From positions 1 through 40,407 of the forward strand of contig CALHZT010000080.1 in assembly GCA_938040995.1 (NCBI GenBank): DNA of 40,407 nt, in the 5' to 3' direction. Source of the stretch: an uncultured Pirellulaceae bacterium. Its GTDB lineage: Bacteria > Planctomycetota > Planctomycetia > Pirellulales > Pirellulaceae. Both the position numbers and the translations under genes were made by a program. Shown piece after piece: positions 17,437-26,644 of this stretch. Numbering within the stretch: the first letter of the stretch is position 1; each line of letters begins with the position of its first letter. Below the pieces are notes generated by a model that was not told where the DNA came from, ran no database searches, and was given only the letters and a program-made list of their open reading frames with translations.

Positions 17437-19386
17437 TTAGCCCGCCCGAAACTCGTGAACAGCATCTACGAGCGCCAACACATTGTCGACTGGCGTTTTG
17501 GGTAGCACGCCGTGACCGAGGTTGAAGATATGACCGGGGCGACCGTCGACCGCTTTCAAAATCGTGTTCGTACGGTCCACGACAGTTTGGCGATCGGCGA
17601 ACAGGACAAGCGGGTCAAGATTCCCCTGGACCGCATGGTGATGGCCGACGGTACGCCATGCCTCGTTGATGTCGACTCGCCAGTCAATCCCGACGACTTG
17701 CGGATTGGCAGCTGACAGGCACGGCAATAATGCCGGATTACCAGTCGCAAAATTGATGACCGGTACTTCCCTGGGAATCGTCGCGAGGATCGACTGCACG
17801 TGTGGCAGTACGTACTCACGATAGTCGGCAACGCTCAGGCAACCGGCCCAGGAATCAAACAATTGTAAACACTGCGCCCCGGCGGCGACTTGGGCATTCA
17901 GGTACAGCGAAATCGAACGCGAGAAGCGAGTCATCAATTCGTGCCATGCACCCGCATCACGATACATCAGCGTTTTGGTGTTCGCATAATTGCGACTGGA
18001 CCCACCCTCGATGACGTAACTTGCAAGCGTGAACGGGGCTCCGGAAAAACCGATCACGGGTATGTCGGCAGCGAGTTCATTTCGCGTCTGACGCACCGTT
18101 TCCATCACGAAGTCAAGTGACTCCACACTTTCGAGTGCAAGGACACGATCTATTTCGCTGGCGTCCCGGACCGGGTTATGAATCTTTGGTCCGTCGCCAA
18201 CTACGTACTCCAGTTCGAGCCCCATCGGCTCAAGAATCGGCAGGATGTCGGAGAAGATGATTGCCGCGTCAACGCCCAATCGATTGACCGTGTTGACCAT
18301 CACCTCGGCACAAAGAGACGGATTCTTGCAGAGTTCGATGAACGTCGTCTTGCTGCGAATTTCACGATACTCGGGAAGGTATCTCCCGGCCTGACGCATC
18401 AGCCATACCGGAGTCACTTCGTTCGGCTCCAGGCGACAGGCTCGCATGAACGGGCTGTTGTACCACGGTGCTGACTTGTCGTTTACGACCGTCTGTGGTC
18501 CGGAAAGTGTGGCGTGAATTCGCCGCTTTCGTTGCTGCAGTCGCGCCGCGTTGACGGCAGACTCGTTGACGAGCGGACCAAGTTTGGGCCGCGAAGGCTC
18601 AAAATCAACGGCCAAGTCGGCTTGTCGAAGCATTGCACTGGTGGACGGTCCCACCGAACAGATGACCGTATCCCGCAATGACGCTTTGATCTTCTCACCA
18701 AGTCCAAGTTGCGCGGCGCGAGCCAGCACATTGGTCACCTGATGAGCCGACGTGAACATCGTTACGTCGCGCTCCCCATTGGTAATCGCATTGAGATTGG
18801 CATCGAGCGATGTCATATCGTCCGGCAGGCCCCAGCGGTAAACCCGAAGTGGCGTCACGTGAGCACCGCGGGCTTCGAGCCCGGCGATCAGGCTGGGATT
18901 TGGCTGGCCATATTCCTGCAAACCAACGGTCTGGTTGCAGATCGAGAGATTCTGGTCGACCGTTTCGAGAATTTCGCGCCACGTGTTTGGCTCGGGCACA
19001 ATATGAGTCGGTGTCAGACCGACGGCTCGCAATGCCGCTGCCGGCTTGGGGCCGCGAACCACGGTGGTAATGTCACCGAGCGAGTCAAGAAACCGCTGCC
19101 GGTCAACTTTCTTTTCGACAGCTGCCAACAAAAATTCAAATCCAACGCCCGTCAGCAAGATGACGATTTCGACCTGACCGGTAATCAATCGCTGGGCAAA
19201 TTCGACGACTTCGGATTGGGCCTCAACGGCGACTTCCTTCATCGACGGACTGACCGACGGCTGACCGCCCAGTCGCTCAATCATCCGCGTCATCTCATCC
19301 GCACGACGACTTTCAAAAGCCGCTACCCGTATCCCCGAAAAACCGTCATTCAATGGTGTCGCACCGTCGTTGTCCTGAATTGCCAT
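17437..19386 (-). CDS. hemDE: fused uroporphyrinogen-III synthase / uroporphyrinogen decarboxylase (HemD-HemE)
   Basis: A 649-aa cytosolic protein that appears to join two consecutive heme-pathway enzymes. Residues about 17-280 look like HemD: two alternating alpha/beta lobes with GIRVAAFESRRADEM, ILLTGVGFEFL, a lobe start at VGLQEYGQPNPSLIAGLEARG and FTSAHQV. Residues about 305-649 are a full-length HemE: MRQAGRYLPEYR with R331 and R335, FSDILPI with D380, GFSGAPFTLASYVIEGG (446-462) and FNLGHGVLP with H625. HemD cyclises hydroxymethylbilane to uroporphyrinogen III; HemE removes four carboxyl groups to give coproporphyrinogen III. The linker (281-304) is basic. HemE motifs are certain; the HemD call is from fold pattern and position, as that family is poorly conserved. 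It lies 19 bases after the histidine kinase gene. Confidence 0.92.
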   Translation of the reverse strand: MAIQDNDGATPLNDGFSGIRVAAFESRRADEMTRMIERLGGQPSVSPSMKEVAVEAQSEVVEFAQRLITGQVEIVILLTGVGFEFLLAAVEKKVDRQRFLDSLGDITTVVRGPKPAAALRAVGLTPTHIVPEPNTWREILETVDQNLSICNQTVGLQEYGQPNPSLIAGLEARGAHVTPLRVYRWGLPDDMTSLDANLNAITNGERDVTMFTSAHQVTNVLARAAQLGLGEKIKASLRDTVICSVGPSTSAMLRQADLAVDFEPSRPKLGPLVNESAVNAARLQQRKRRIHATLSGPQTVVNDKSAPWYNSPFMRACRLEPNEVTPVWLMRQAGRYLPEYREIRSKTTFIELCKNPSLCAEVMVNTVNRLGVDAAIIFSDILPILEPMGLELEYVVGDGPKIHNPVRDASEIDRVLALESVESLDFVMETVRQTRNELAADIPVIGFSGAPFTLASYVIEGGSSRNYANTKTLMYRDAGAWHELMTRFSRSISLYLNAQVAAGAQCLQLFDSWAGCLSVADYREYVLPHVQSILATIPREVPVINFATGNPALLPCLSAANPQVVGIDWRVDINEAWRTVGHHHAVQGNLDPLVLFADRQTVVDRTNTILKAVDGRPGHIFNLGHGVLPKTPVDNVLALVDAVHEFRAG

Positions 19387-19405
19387 AAGTTGTCAGTTCT
19401 TCTCT

Positions 19406-20842
19406 CTACTTGATCGAGTCTCTCGGGACGGATTCTTCCGACTTTGTATCTGACGGTATCACAGGAAAGCTGATCCGAATCCTCGTTCCCAACCCGGATT
19501 CGGAATCCAGTTCGAACTTCCCTCCGAAGACACTTGCCCGTCGGGAAATACCTTCCAGTCCGTAGCGGCCAGCATCGACAGTATCCGGATCAAAACCGCT
19601 TCCGTTGTCGGTAATCTCGACATGCAGTTTATCTTCGTCACCATGCAACCAGACTGTCGCCTCGGTTGCACCGCTATGCCGAATGACATTGTTTAACGAT
19701 TCCTGAACGATGCGGAATATTTGAGCTTCGAGTAGGTCCAGCATCAACGGCGGTGGCTGGTCGCAAAGGAAACGCAATGGAATACCGGTCTTTTTCTGCA
19801 TCACCCGAACCAGCTGACTGAGCCCGACCAACAAACCCTGATCCTGAAATACGACCGGGCGCAGATCCCGAATCATCGCCCGGGCGTCGTCAACACATTG
19901 CCCGATCGAATCGAGGGCAACGTCCAGTGATGAAGTCGCCTTTTCCGGATTGCTGGTCAGATTCTCTTTCACTGACTGCAACCACATTTGGGCTCCGATG
20001 GCGTGCTGCACAAGACCATCGTGAATTTCATACGCCACGACTTCGCGGGCCTGCATCTCAAGTTCCAGCAAACTGCGAAGCAACTTTTCATTGGAAGCCT
20101 GCTTCTCCCGTCCGTGTACCAGATCAGTAATGTCCCTGGATACCCACAAGACGCACATCTCCTGATCCACGGAGAAAGGCACCACTTTCGCGCTGAACCA
20201 TTTCCGCTGCCCTTTCAATTCAAGATCATATTCCAGCGTCAATGGCTGTTGAGTCGCAATGACGTTGGCAATGATCTCCATTCCCTCGTCCGCATCCTTC
20301 TGGGGCATTACATCGAAGACTCGCTTGCCAATCAGCTCTTCAGAAGGACGAAGCAACAGCGACTCGTCGGCAGTGTGAACCTGTCGGTAGTTACCGTCGC
20401 GGTCGATGACAAGCAACAAGTCTGGAAGGTTCGACAGAACCGTCAGCAACTGCTTCTCACTTTGCCGTTGTGCTTCGCGGGCGGCCTCCTGCTCGCGGAT
20501 ACTTCGGCAAAAAACGAGCACGCTACCCTCGTCTTCCGGAACGAAACTCGCCGTGACATGAATGCGTTTCCCGTCACTCATCTGAAGAGTCAACATCGCA
20601 CCCTTGAGCGGAATTCCGCTCCGAGATGTTTCAAGACAGGATTTCAGTTCCTCATGACAGTCGAGAACAAAAAACGACTGGACATTACGTTTGTGGGAAC
20701 CGTCGGAATCGAGCTTCATCGATTCACGAAACGGCCGGTTCGTAAACACCACGCGCCCATCAAGTGCCACACGAAAAACCAGATCGTACGAATAGTCCAG
20801 CATGCTGGAGTCGCCGTCCTGGTTGGTATTTTCCGTGAGCAT
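19406..20842 (-). CDS. soluble PAS-domain sensor histidine kinase (HisKA_3 / NarL-type)
   Basis: A 478-aa protein with no membrane segment, so it should sense a cytoplasmic signal. Two PAS-like domains: residues about 15-115, and about 135-240 (LPDLLLVIDRDGNYRQVHTA). A coiled-coil linker follows, then a HisKA_3 dimerisation and phosphoacceptor helix with H274 in YEIHDGLVQH, and a HATPase domain with an N-box (QESLNNVIRHSG, about 368-379) and G-box DNGSGFD. Such kinases usually pair with a LuxR/NarL-type response regulator; none is seen in this window. It is 19 bases upstream of hemD-hemE and probably co-transcribed. No clear ribosome binding site was seen before ATG 20842. No haem-binding motif is evident in the PAS domains. 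Confidence 0.93.
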   Translation of the reverse strand: MLTENTNQDGDSSMLDYSYDLVFRVALDGRVVFTNRPFRESMKLDSDGSHKRNVQSFFVLDCHEELKSCLETSRSGIPLKGAMLTLQMSDGKRIHVTASFVPEDEGSVLVFCRSIREQEAAREAQRQSEKQLLTVLSNLPDLLLVIDRDGNYRQVHTADESLLLRPSEELIGKRVFDVMPQKDADEGMEIIANVIATQQPLTLEYDLELKGQRKWFSAKVVPFSVDQEMCVLWVSRDITDLVHGREKQASNEKLLRSLLELEMQAREVVAYEIHDGLVQHAIGAQMWLQSVKENLTSNPEKATSSLDVALDSIGQCVDDARAMIRDLRPVVFQDQGLLVGLSQLVRVMQKKTGIPLRFLCDQPPPLMLDLLEAQIFRIVQESLNNVIRHSGATEATVWLHGDEDKLHVEITDNGSGFDPDTVDAGRYGLEGISRRASVFGGKFELDSESGLGTRIRISFPVIPSDTKSEESVPRDSIK

Positions 20843-21195
20843 TTTGACATTGAGCTGGAGGATTGTAGATCACTGGACCAAGTGTCATGCAGTATAGCGA
20901 ATTCAGAAACCCGGACATTCGCGAAGATGGTCATTCCAAAGCCACTTCAACAAGTTCTCAGCGACCAGACCTGAGGAAAAAGCTATTATCTTGAATAGCC
21001 TCTCATCGTGGGCCAAAGGTGCATGCCCGGGTCGGGTGTTGCCGTCGATTGATCGTTAGATCCGAAAATATCTGAATTATCGGCCAGCCAGCGATTTATC
21101 CGGTTGATGATTCGCAAGCCCAAAGACCACGATACTGAGACCCTCATACTTGCCATGGATCGGCGTCGCAACGTGGCAATCAGATACTCCTTCCA
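20843..21195. other. divergent intergenic region between the histidine kinase and ppk1; no gene
   Basis: About 353 bases between divergent genes, expected to hold promoters for both. An AT-rich patch near 21060-21085 is suggestive, but I cannot place a -35/-10 pair at standard spacing. No strong inverted repeat, phosphate box or RNA gene was recognised. Confidence 0.45.
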
Positions 21196-23412
21196 ATGAC
21201 GAAACGCAAGGCACAACCCAAAGACTCAAAGGAACAAGGCGCAAATGGTGCGCCCGCGGTCGAGGCTGGACGCGACACTTCACCGCGTTCGTCATTCAGT
21301 TCAAAGCACTTCATCAACCGGGAAATCAGCTGGCTGGAGTTCAACGGCCGCGTTCTGGAAGAAGCCCAGGACAAGACGACTCCCCTGCTCGACCGCCTGA
21401 AGTTTCTCTCGATCTTCAGCTCCAACCTGGATGAGTTTTTCATGGTGCGAGTCGCCGGTCTGCGAGAGCAGGCATTCCAGGCAGGGGCTCCCCAGGACAG
21501 AAACGCGGACGGGCTACCGGCGCTTCGTCAGTTGCGAAAGATCAGCAGCGCCACCAGGGAACTCGTTGCGGAACAGTATCGCTGCTTCAACGACGCAGTC
21601 ATGCCATCGCTACGCGAAAACGGAATTGAGATTGTTCAACACAGCGACTTTGCACAAGATCCATCGGTAGATGAGTACTTCCGTGACACGGTATTCCCGG
21701 TGCTGACTCCGATGGCGATTGATCCAAGCCATCCTCGCCATCGCTATCACAATCGCGCACTCTACGTCATCGCCAAACTGCGCCGGCGTTCCGGCCTTGG
21801 CCCACGACGCATGCTGGGAGTTGTTCAGGTACCGCTCGTGCTCCCGCGATTGGTACCCGTTGCCAGTGACAAACTTGCCAAGTCCCGGTTCATCCTGCTC
21901 GAAGACATGATCGCCGACCGGTTGCCAGAGCTGTTCGGTGGCTTCGAAGTCGAAACCTCAACGACGTTCCGGGTGACACGAGACAGTGACATCGCCATTA
22001 TCGAGCAGGAATCCGACGACATGCTCCGGCTGATCGAGGAACGCCTGAGAGCACGGCGACGAGCCGACGCGGTGCGAATCGAGATTTCCATCGATGCGGA
22101 CATTTCGCTGATTGATACCATTATCGAGCAGGAGCAGGTTCGTGGCGGTGCATTCGAAAGCGGCCAAGGCTACAGCGAAGTCTACCGCATCAGAGGGCCG
22201 CTGGATCTGACCGGGTTCAACTCACTTGTAAAGCTGACCGGCTACGAACACCTGCGTGACAAGCCGGCAAATCCGTTAACGCCTCGTGGACTTCGGCGGC
22301 ATGGTGAAGACTTGCTGGCGGCCATTCGCAGACGCGACATTCTGCTCCACCATCCGTACGATTCGTTTGACTCAGTCGTCGATTTCGTCAATCTGGCGGC
22401 GACCGATCCGCAAGTCCTCGCGATCAAACAAACGGTTTACCGCACCAGTGGCGACTCGCCCATCATCCGTTCCCTGATTGCCGCCGCCGAAGCCGGCAAG
22501 CATGTGACAGCGCTGGTGGAACTGAAAGCACGTTTTGATGAACAAGCCAACGTAGCCTGGGCACGACAACTGGAACACGCGGGCGCGAACGTCGTGTTCG
22601 GATTCATGGATCTCAAGACGCATTGCAAGATCTGCATGATCGCCCGACAGGAAGACGACAACGTTCGCCGCTACGTGCACCTCGCGACCGGCAACTACAA
22701 CCCGACCACTGCCAAGTCGTATACCGACATGGGACTGTTTACGGTAGATAACGAAATCGCCGACGATGTTTCCGCGCTGTTCAATTTTCTGACGGGATAT
22801 TCCCAGGGACACAAGTGGAACAAGCTTGCCGTCGCTCCCAATCATCTCCAGAACCGGACCATTGAACTGATCGAGGCGCAGACCCGACGTGCCCGCAAAG
22901 GCAAGTCGTCACGGATTTTCGCAAAACTGAATTCGCTCGTGGACCCTCGAGTCATCGAGGCGCTCTACCATGCCAGCCAGGAGGGCGTTCCTGTCGATCT
23001 GTTCGTGCGAGGCATTTGCAGCCTGCGACCAGGTATCGAAGGCGTATCGGAGAACATCCGGGTCAGAAGTATCGTGGACCGCTATCTCGAGCATAGCCGG
23101 ATCATGGTATTCGGCGAGGGAGAACGAGCCAAAGTATTTCTCTCCAGCGCAGACTGGATGCCGCGAAACTTCTACCGCCGCGTTGAAGTCATGTTCCCGA
23201 TCGAGTCGCCAGGTCTACGGCGACGATTCATGAACGAGATTATTCCGGCTTACATGAACGACAACGTGAAATCCAGAGAACTGCAATCGGACGGAACCTA
23301 TCTCCGAGCCAAGCCCAAAGATAGTGCGCAGTACTATCGTTGCCAGGACGAGCTCCATCAGCTGAACTTCGATTCGGCCCAACAATCCAAAGCACGGCAT
23401 TACCGCGAATAG
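21196..23412 (+). CDS. ppk1: polyphosphate kinase PPK1
   Basis: A 738-aa enzyme that reversibly transfers the gamma-phosphate of ATP to growing polyphosphate. The order matches the family: a charged N-terminal extension (1-37), the N domain (FINREISWLEFNGRVLEEA, about 39-57; FLSIFSSNLDEFFMVRVAG), the head domain, and two phospholipase D-like C domains. The autophosphorylated histidine is H495 in VHLATGNYN, and a second conserved His is H633 in LEHSRIMVF. Other family hallmarks are LVELKARFDEQANV and LSSADWMPRN. Length is normal (about 690-740 aa). ATG 21196 lacks a good ribosome binding site. It is divergent from the kinase/hemDE genes and convergent with the metalloprotease gene; no exopolyphosphatase or phosphate gene is nearby. 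Confidence 0.97.
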   Translation: MTKRKAQPKDSKEQGANGAPAVEAGRDTSPRSSFSSKHFINREISWLEFNGRVLEEAQDKTTPLLDRLKFLSIFSSNLDEFFMVRVAGLREQAFQAGAPQDRNADGLPALRQLRKISSATRELVAEQYRCFNDAVMPSLRENGIEIVQHSDFAQDPSVDEYFRDTVFPVLTPMAIDPSHPRHRYHNRALYVIAKLRRRSGLGPRRMLGVVQVPLVLPRLVPVASDKLAKSRFILLEDMIADRLPELFGGFEVETSTTFRVTRDSDIAIIEQESDDMLRLIEERLRARRRADAVRIEISIDADISLIDTIIEQEQVRGGAFESGQGYSEVYRIRGPLDLTGFNSLVKLTGYEHLRDKPANPLTPRGLRRHGEDLLAAIRRRDILLHHPYDSFDSVVDFVNLAATDPQVLAIKQTVYRTSGDSPIIRSLIAAAEAGKHVTALVELKARFDEQANVAWARQLEHAGANVVFGFMDLKTHCKICMIARQEDDNVRRYVHLATGNYNPTTAKSYTDMGLFTVDNEIADDVSALFNFLTGYSQGHKWNKLAVAPNHLQNRTIELIEAQTRRARKGKSSRIFAKLNSLVDPRVIEALYHASQEGVPVDLFVRGICSLRPGIEGVSENIRVRSIVDRYLEHSRIMVFGEGERAKVFLSSADWMPRNFYRRVEVMFPIESPGLRRRFMNEIIPAYMNDNVKSRELQSDGTYLRAKPKDSAQYYRCQDELHQLNFDSAQQSKARHYRE

Positions 23413-23420
23413 CAACGCTT
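23402..23420. repeat. 19-nt repeat overlapping the ppk1 stop codon (copy 1 of 2)
   Basis: The sequence accgcgaatagcaacgctt covers the last codons and stop of ppk1. An exact copy in the same orientation lies at 26834-26852, and the bases after it stay similar (tgaactgccactgc versus gaattgtcattgc). The two copies flank the metalloprotease gene. Confidence 0.8.
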
Positions 23421-23460
23421 TGAACTGCCACTGCGACTTGCTCATATTGTGCCACCACAC

Positions 23461-23607
23461 GTGAGCGGTTCGGCGCTAGCCGCCGGTGGGTTGAAAACAC
23501 GTGATCGTCGCGCATTTCATAGGCGCGCTTGCAGAATCTCGGCCCTACTCAAACGTTCGCCAGGTCACTGATGCGGACCCACCGGCGGCTAGCGCCGTGC
23601 CGCTCAC
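23461..23607. repeat. palindromic intergenic repeat, family B (30-bp arms)
   Basis: The left arm 23461-23490 and right arm 23578-23607 are inverted repeats with 28 of 30 positions complementary; the only mismatches are the two bases after gtgagcgg. The spacer is 87 nt with no ORF. The arms contain cggcgctagccgccgg. It lies between the convergent ppk1 and metalloprotease genes, so it may also help end transcription of both. It differs in sequence from family A. Confidence 0.85.
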
Positions 23608-23629
23608 GATTGTTCAACAGAGCCCGGGC

Positions 23630-26410
23630 TCAAAGCAAATACCAGTCTCCGAATACCCTGTCTCGTACGTTGTCCTGCCGGTATCGATCTTGCACAACAG
23701 AAACGCCGTGGTCCTGGTTCGGCAACTGTTGAACTGGAACCCCACGTAACATTCCTCCTGCCGACTGGAACTTGTTTCCATTCCACAAATTGAAGTCCGA
23801 AGTATCGACAACGCCATCCGCGTTAAAGTCGCCGTTGCACCATGCGGCCGTCGCCGTAAACTTTGACGAATTCCAGAGATTGAAATCGGATATATCAACG
23901 TTCCCGTCCAGATTGGCATCCCCGATTAGAAACGCATTCCCGCCGGTCACCGCCGGATTGGCGGCTCCACCAAGCACTAACCAGACATCAAGATCGTCGC
24001 GGTTCACCAGCAGATCACCATTCAAGTCGTATTGCGACTGATTCGTTCCCGACGCAATCACCTGAACAAGCCCATCGACGTCCGCACAATCATGCGTTCC
24101 GTTCTGATCAAAATCGCCATCCAGCGGTATCGTGACCGAAACTGCCTCAGACAGGAAGTTGTTTGTTTCGTTTAGCTCCACGACATCGAACGTGTCATCA
24201 ACGTAGATACCAATGAAATAGGCTCCTTCTCCCTGGCTCCAAACGTCGCCAGCACCAGGCAACGTAACACTAACTGTGTCGCTGAAGGCCGTGCCCGGAA
24301 ACAGGTCGACACCTTCCCTAAATGTCAGGAGAGTATCAAGCTCCGGATCGATATCCTCATCGGTACTCAGATAAAAACCGACTTCAAAAGCGTCTCCCGC
24401 GACGGGCCCAGTACCGAGAAAATTGTCATAGTCGAAGAACACATCGATCGTTTCGCCTGCCGAGACCTGGTTGTTACCACCATCGTCTACATCAAGTAGG
24501 AAAGCCCGCAGATCGGGCAACGGTGGAGCCGGACCGTCGATCGAAAGTGTGTACCCGGGATTGGTGGTGTTCAGGTATCCGTAGGTTTGAATGATGTACG
24601 TCTCTCCCGACGTTACCGACCAGACAACCTGTTCGTTGTCCGTTGCCGATGTCGACTGAGTCAACACGGCTCCCGCAGAGTCCATCAGCACGAGTTCAAT
24701 ATCACCCACTGAATGTTCAAAAAGAACGTCGACCGTCAAAGAACCATCGTCCGGAGCGGAATACGCAAAGTAGTCGCTATCGAAAGAATCATGAATCGTC
24801 AGGTCGCTCCACGACTGATCCTGACTTCCGAGAACCGTTGCCGTACCCAGTGTGTTGTTGGGTTCAAAGATGTCTGGTTCGATCGCCGGCCCGTCAATAC
24901 TCAGACGATATTCAGGATGTATTGCATCTGAGAATCCAAATACCCGGATAAAGAAAGTCTCTCCCGCATCGACGTTCAGAGACACCGATTCGTCGTCCGA
25001 CGTGGAACTGGAGCTGGCAACAGTCGTCCCGGCGGAATTCAGCAGCCGAAGATCGAGATCGCCAACATTGTGCGAGAACTCCAGATCGACAGCTAATTGC
25101 CCGTCCGCGACGGCCGTGAAGCGATAGTAATCATCATCGTCAGCAGCATCCACAGTCAGATTGCTCCACGACTGATCGGAAGATCCCAGATTCGTCGCCG
25201 TCGCGAGCGTATCGTTCTGCTCGAATATGTCTTCCTGAATCCCCCAGGAAAACTCGTACCTTGCTCCGCCCAGTTGTCTGTCTACGCGAAAGAAAGAATC
25301 GGCACGAGACTCATCAGGCCATTCCATCCTGTAGCTACCATCCTGCCACGTGTTGCCCACGGCAAAAGCATTGGCCACATTGACAAGTCCACCGACTCCC
25401 GGGCCAACGGAAACATTGGCCAGTTGGCCCCTTCCACCAAGTTCGATGGACGCCAACGATCCATCTTCATTTTCACTCACGTACCAGACGGCAACCCCTT
25501 CCTGTATGCCAACCGGTTGATCGTAGCTCATGCCACTCGGTCGCAGCTCAACGTACAGCTTGTCGTTCAGCGGACTTCGCGAGTCGACAAGAATAAACCC
25601 GCTATCTGCAGGAGAAATTCCTGAATCCTTGAGCACTCGCGTGCCCGGGTTCGCCAAATCGAACGTTGGCCATTGCTTCCACCCAAGGAACTCTTTGTGC
25701 CATGGATCAAAATCATACATTTCCGGACCAGTACATGACATCAATGTCAGTCGAAAACTCAGGCACGAGTTTGCAGGATCTCCATAGAGATCGATGGCAC
25801 CAGCGAGGTGAGCCAGTTCGTGAGCAGTCGTCGAGAAACTCGATTCTTCGCCAATCGAAGCCATCGAACCCAGGACCGTAACCGCTGTATCTCCGCTTCC
25901 CACCGGAACCGGATCGTAGGATCGCACAGCACCGCCGCTCCCGGCGTCGAGGATGATCATTGTCGAAAGTTCGTCATCGCGAACGAAGTCGTCACCATTG
26001 ATGTCATAGACCGAAAAGTCGAATCCTGCTGAATCGGCAGCCGCGATCGCTTCGGATCGAATCAGGCTCACGTACTCTGCAGCCGTAATCGCCTCACTCT
26101 CAAATTGCATCCTCGGGCCTGGAATTGAAAACGGCCCAATCACTCCGTTGCCAGGGGTAGCACGCTCCCACGTGAACTGGCCATCCGACGACTGAGAAAA
26201 AAAGTCGGCGACATTCGCCGTCGGCGAATCGAAGAGAACGTCGTCATAAAACGCCGTCGGATTCGACACCTGAAACGCGTCACCTTCTTCGACGAGAATC
26301 GTCAGCAGCTTTGCCAGCATGCGGCGATCTTCAAGTGGCTCGGCGACAAGACGCCTGCGTTGAGAACGATTCCCCGAATTACCGATACCTGACGCGCGCA
26401 TTCCAGACAT
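23630..26410 (-). CDS. secreted M6-like metalloprotease with PPC, CARDB-like and dockerin-like repeats
   Basis: A 926-aa protein with CAGGAG seven bases before ATG 26410. The N-terminus carries the planctomycete motif EPLEDRRMLA (24-33), thought to mark exported or surface proteins. The catalytic domain has HELAHLAGAIDLYG (197-210), an HExxH zinc motif with a nearby Asp as in M6 (immune inhibitor A-type) peptidases. Two PPC domains follow, starting DIFEQNDTLATATNLG and DIFEPNNTLGTATVLG, then a CARDB-like domain (LRAFLLDVDDGGNNQVSAGE to VVELNETNNF). Next come calcium-loop dockerin-like repeats (DFDQNGTHDC, DLNGDLLVNRDD, DANLDGNVDISDFNLW, DFNADGVVDTSDFNLW). The final 45 residues resemble none of these and show no sorting signal. 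Role inferred: extracellular, calcium-stabilised protease. Confidence 0.88.
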   Translation of the reverse strand: MSGMRASGIGNSGNRSQRRRLVAEPLEDRRMLAKLLTILVEEGDAFQVSNPTAFYDDVLFDSPTANVADFFSQSSDGQFTWERATPGNGVIGPFSIPGPRMQFESEAITAAEYVSLIRSEAIAAADSAGFDFSVYDINGDDFVRDDELSTMIILDAGSGGAVRSYDPVPVGSGDTAVTVLGSMASIGEESSFSTTAHELAHLAGAIDLYGDPANSCLSFRLTLMSCTGPEMYDFDPWHKEFLGWKQWPTFDLANPGTRVLKDSGISPADSGFILVDSRSPLNDKLYVELRPSGMSYDQPVGIQEGVAVWYVSENEDGSLASIELGGRGQLANVSVGPGVGGLVNVANAFAVGNTWQDGSYRMEWPDESRADSFFRVDRQLGGARYEFSWGIQEDIFEQNDTLATATNLGSSDQSWSNLTVDAADDDDYYRFTAVADGQLAVDLEFSHNVGDLDLRLLNSAGTTVASSSSTSDDESVSLNVDAGETFFIRVFGFSDAIHPEYRLSIDGPAIEPDIFEPNNTLGTATVLGSQDQSWSDLTIHDSFDSDYFAYSAPDDGSLTVDVLFEHSVGDIELVLMDSAGAVLTQSTSATDNEQVVWSVTSGETYIIQTYGYLNTTNPGYTLSIDGPAPPLPDLRAFLLDVDDGGNNQVSAGETIDVFFDYDNFLGTGPVAGDAFEVGFYLSTDEDIDPELDTLLTFREGVDLFPGTAFSDTVSVTLPGAGDVWSQGEGAYFIGIYVDDTFDVVELNETNNFLSEAVSVTIPLDGDFDQNGTHDCADVDGLVQVIASGTNQSQYDLNGDLLVNRDDLDVWLVLGGAANPAVTGGNAFLIGDANLDGNVDISDFNLWNSSKFTATAAWCNGDFNADGVVDTSDFNLWNGNKFQSAGGMLRGVPVQQLPNQDHGVSVVQDRYRQDNVRDRVFGDWYLL

Positions 26411-26569
26411 GGCAGAACTCCTGGTTTGGCCGGTTTACCCGATAGAATTGGGCGAATGACGCCCTGTAAGAGACAAGACGCAAGGCAGGAAACGAACCGG
26501 CACCAAAAGTGGCAATAATTCGAGAATGCAGTCTTGCGGACGAAAGCGCACGTCAAGCAGGAAACTGTA

Positions 26570-26608
26570 GGCAACGAGTCCCTGTCGCCAATGATGGGAC
26601 TCGTTGCC
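26570..26608. repeat. 13-bp inverted repeat
   Basis: The arm ggcaacgagtccc (26570-26582) and its exact reverse complement (26596-26608) are separated by 13 bases. The right arm continues into the 21-nt repeat that recurs at 27020-27040. Confidence 0.8.
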
Positions 26609-26617
26609 TCGTCCACT
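26597..26617. repeat. 21-nt direct repeat, copy 1
   Basis: Identical over 21 bases to 27020-27040, with weaker similarity continuing about 25 bases further (actttgctt..., then ttac and cttc blocks). The core cgaggcaacgag also occurs in the stem-loop at 28117-28141. Confidence 0.8.
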
Positions 26618-26644
26618 ACTTTGCTTGCTGGTTACACTTCGGTC

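Noticed and set aside
18709-19413. 234-aa plus-strand open frame
   Set aside because: Antisense to the HemD part of the fusion gene; no recognisable motif.
19988-20974. 328-aa plus-strand open frame
   Set aside because: Antisense to the histidine kinase, whose PAS, H-box and HATPase motifs are clear on the minus strand.
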